A stretch of 64,000 bases of DNA, taken from Thamnaconus septentrionalis. Taxonomy: Eukaryota; Chordata; Actinopteri; Tetraodontiformes; Monacanthidae. The stretch's first letter is position 1, and each line of letters starts with the position of its first letter. Position numbers and translations under genes: made by a program. The notes under the pieces were generated by a model that had not been told where the DNA came from, did not search any database, and was given only the letters and a program-made list of their open reading frames with translations. Below, one piece after another: positions 61,660-64,000 of the stretch. The stretch covers positions 7,524,501 to 7,588,500 of the forward strand of contig CM020507.1 in the NCBI GenBank assembly GCA_009823395.1. Direction: 5' to 3'.

Positions 61660-64000
61660 GGACGTGGCACATAAATCAGACATAAAAAGCCAATCCTTGT
61701 CTGCAGTCAATTTCCATAAAGATGCTGCAGGCCTGAAATGGGATTCAATGTATGTTATGTGTGATGTCAAAAGTGTGTGTGTATGTGTGCAAGCCTGTTT
61801 TTGTTTACCTATATTGTACACGCAGTGTCACTGCATTGGTTTTCTGAGGCGCATATCGCTGGGCATATTTCCTGTATAGCGAGCGTGTGTGTGTGTGTGT
61901 GTGTGTGTGTTCATCATTTCCCAAGTGGTGCAGACACAGTGTGAATGCTAGTGGCTGTCGCTATGCTAATGATCCCTGTTTACATCACACATCACACCAC
62001 AGGCTTCATCACATTATCCCCACGGGCCGTGCGAGCGCGCACGCACACACGCACACACACACAGATACACAAACTTCTTCTGTTAATAAGCAGAAACACA
62101 TTTTCTCACGCACTGCAGGACTTCCACAATTAAATAGAAATATAAGCAAAGGTGAAGAAAAGCTGTAACACCTCTTAACACACACACACACATGCACGGA
62201 CGCAGACGCACACTCATGCACTAACATAGAGGCTCCCGCTGAGGCCAGTGGTTGTCTTCCACAAACTCACATTCTATGAAGTCATGTGACGACTGGCTGG
62301 AGGTGGAGCTCCACCCCCTTGCAAGAAACAGCGAAACTCTGCCTCAGAACTAACTGTTGATGATGATGTTGTGAGATTTTCTCTTGAACTATGGTGTGTT
62401 TTATTGTTTGTCTATCTGTGTTGATACTGACACGGAAACTGTCCTAAACATGTGAAACAGTGGTTTTTGGCAAGAGAAAAAAATGCCCAAAATAACAAAG
62501 CAACATCCACAAACTACCAGACCGCACTGCAGTCTGCTGCCCTCTGAAGCCACGCCCACTGCTTTTAAAGGCGGCAGCTGGGAACACGAGGTTGCTACCA
62601 CTGAACACTGCGACGAACAATCAGAATGAAACGGAACCTTGTTATCCGGCGTTTCCAGCTCAGCCTCGTCGGCCTCATATTGGAGTGGAGAGGACGGATG
62701 AAAGTTGCGCGGTTGAAATTTGCGGCAGCGAAGCGGCCGAACACGGCAGCTGGAGTTCCTCACCCTCGCTGACATGATGGACCGCTCAGCAGCTTCCGCC
62801 AGACCTCCCTCGTTTTCCTCTTCCTCTTCGTCCTCCTCTCCCTCCGCGTCCTCCTTCTCCACCTCCTCTCCCTCTAGTCCTCCTCCTCTTCCTACTCCCC
62901 CTTCTCCTCCTCATCCTCCTCCTTCACGCATGCATTCTGGCGATTCCACACAGTCATGTGTGTCTGTTGTCAATCGATAGACTTAAAATCTTCCTGCGTA
63001 TCTGCTTAAAAAAAATCTGCCTTGCGAAACCAGGCTGCGCGTTCAAGAAACATGGCTCACCTTGTTTACTTTTGGGATATGGTGGGTTTAAAACAAAGAG
63101 GGAAGAACTTAGAAATGATTGTTTTGTGGTTCTCAGTCAGTCAGTTTGATTCAAAGACGCTTTGAAAATACACAACGCTGCTGCAAACGAACAGGCCTGA
63201 AGGCGGCCTTCCTCCTTCCACCTCCACCTTGAAAAAAACAGAAAAAAAAAAGCAACTGTGTCACTGGGTTCCTCTAAAGCCCTACAGAATTTCCTCTAAC
63301 ATTAGAATCAACCAGCCCAGACTGTACTCGGCGTCGTGTTGCACTCAAATCTGGGCCTCGGAAAACTGTGCGTGGTGAAATGCAATTTGTCGCTGGTAAT
63401 GTTCTGCAGATCTCTCAATACGTCGTAAAGCCGGAGCTCTAACTGCGATTTAGTTCTTGTCTGCTGCAAGCGATCCAGGTGCAGCCACCACATTGGGCCC
63501 TGCAGCTGGACTGATAAACGCTGTTCACTGTAACTGTCTGGCGGCTTTAGCTCGTTTCCTTTTTTCGGGCCTGGTTGCTAAACTGTGTCGACACATTTGG
63601 CTCGTGAACAAAGTTCAAGCCGGCGCAAATGCAGAAGTCAGATACAAGCGGCTTTCAAACGTGGGCATATTCAGAGACGACAACTGGTCAAAAACTGGTC
63701 TTCCAGGAGTCGCAGCGAAAATGCAGCCCGAGTCTCTCAGTGACACGTATAAAACATGCCAATAAGGACGGCGTGACCTGTGCCGGCTGAAAACTACACA
63801 CCACTTTCCTGTTACAACTAGTGCGACATCTAATCCCATTTCCATTAGGTGTGTACTTCAGAGGAGGGTGTGTGGAGTAATGGCCGTGTGCAGTTTTCTT
63901 TAATCGTGTGTGTGTGTGTGTGTGTGTGTGTGAAGGCTGAGATAGTGTCCACATCAGCATGCTTGCTTCTGGATGTGCTGGCAGTGAAGAGCGCAAGTGT

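Noticed and set aside
62401..62862. 153-codon minus-strand frame starting MEKEDAEGEEDEEEEENEG
   Set aside because: The acidic start is a (GAG)n-like purine tract, and the rest shows no recognisable domain; no splice or promoter evidence.

Overview
The window looks like teleost fish nuclear DNA. Evidence: genes split into many short exons with GT-AG introns, mostly small; many (CA)n, (GA)n and (ATCC)n microsatellites; tRNA-headed SINEs; Tc1/mariner-like and hAT-like non-autonomous elements; and AT-rich intergenic DNA with isolated CpG-rich promoter blocks. No bacterial, plasmid or viral gene was seen. All family assignments come from reading translated exons by eye; no search was run.

Layout. 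(1) Positions 1-111 are an open frame ending in TAA, probably the last exon of an unidentified plus-strand gene, with AATAAA signals behind it. (2) Positions 2175-4991, minus strand, hold a complete four-coding-exon SLC16 (monocarboxylate transporter) gene, 441 aa, with a probable non-coding first exon and CpG-rich promoter near 6619-6900. Its first intron carries a roughly 20-bp-unit minisatellite. (3) Positions 6240-7530 are rich in mobile DNA: an intact-ended Tc1/mariner-like MITE and inverted copies of a second repeat joined at a 26-bp perfect palindrome. (4) Positions 8428-21777, minus strand, hold a complete JAK2 gene. I could join 23 coding exons in frame to give 1117 aa: FERM, SH2, pseudokinase JH2 and kinase JH1. 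Residue numbering runs a constant 15 behind human JAK2 across JH2 and JH1, and the catalytic, activation-loop and V617-equivalent residues are all present. A probable non-coding first exon and CpG-rich promoter lie at 23520-24080. (5) From about 24.1 kb to the end (40 kb) no convincing multi-exon gene was found. This part is a gene desert with microsatellites, repeats, several AT-core/CpG-mixed blocks that resemble developmental enhancers, and two CpG-rich blocks. One of these (52990-53096) looks like a plus-strand first exon.

The most unusual signal is in the JAK2 introns. The 469-nt intron between coding exons 15 and 16 appears to use a GC donor (GC-AG intron). The same intron holds three perfect 14-bp stem-loops, two of them adjacent and enclosed by a further 9-bp inverted pair. 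Another JAK2 intron has a perfect 16-bp stem with a 3-nt loop. Near-perfect short snap-back repeats of this kind are what template switching during replication would leave, but a role in splicing or RNA structure is possible.

The transporter and JAK2 lie in the same orientation (JAK2 upstream). Nothing in the sequence suggests that they act in one pathway.
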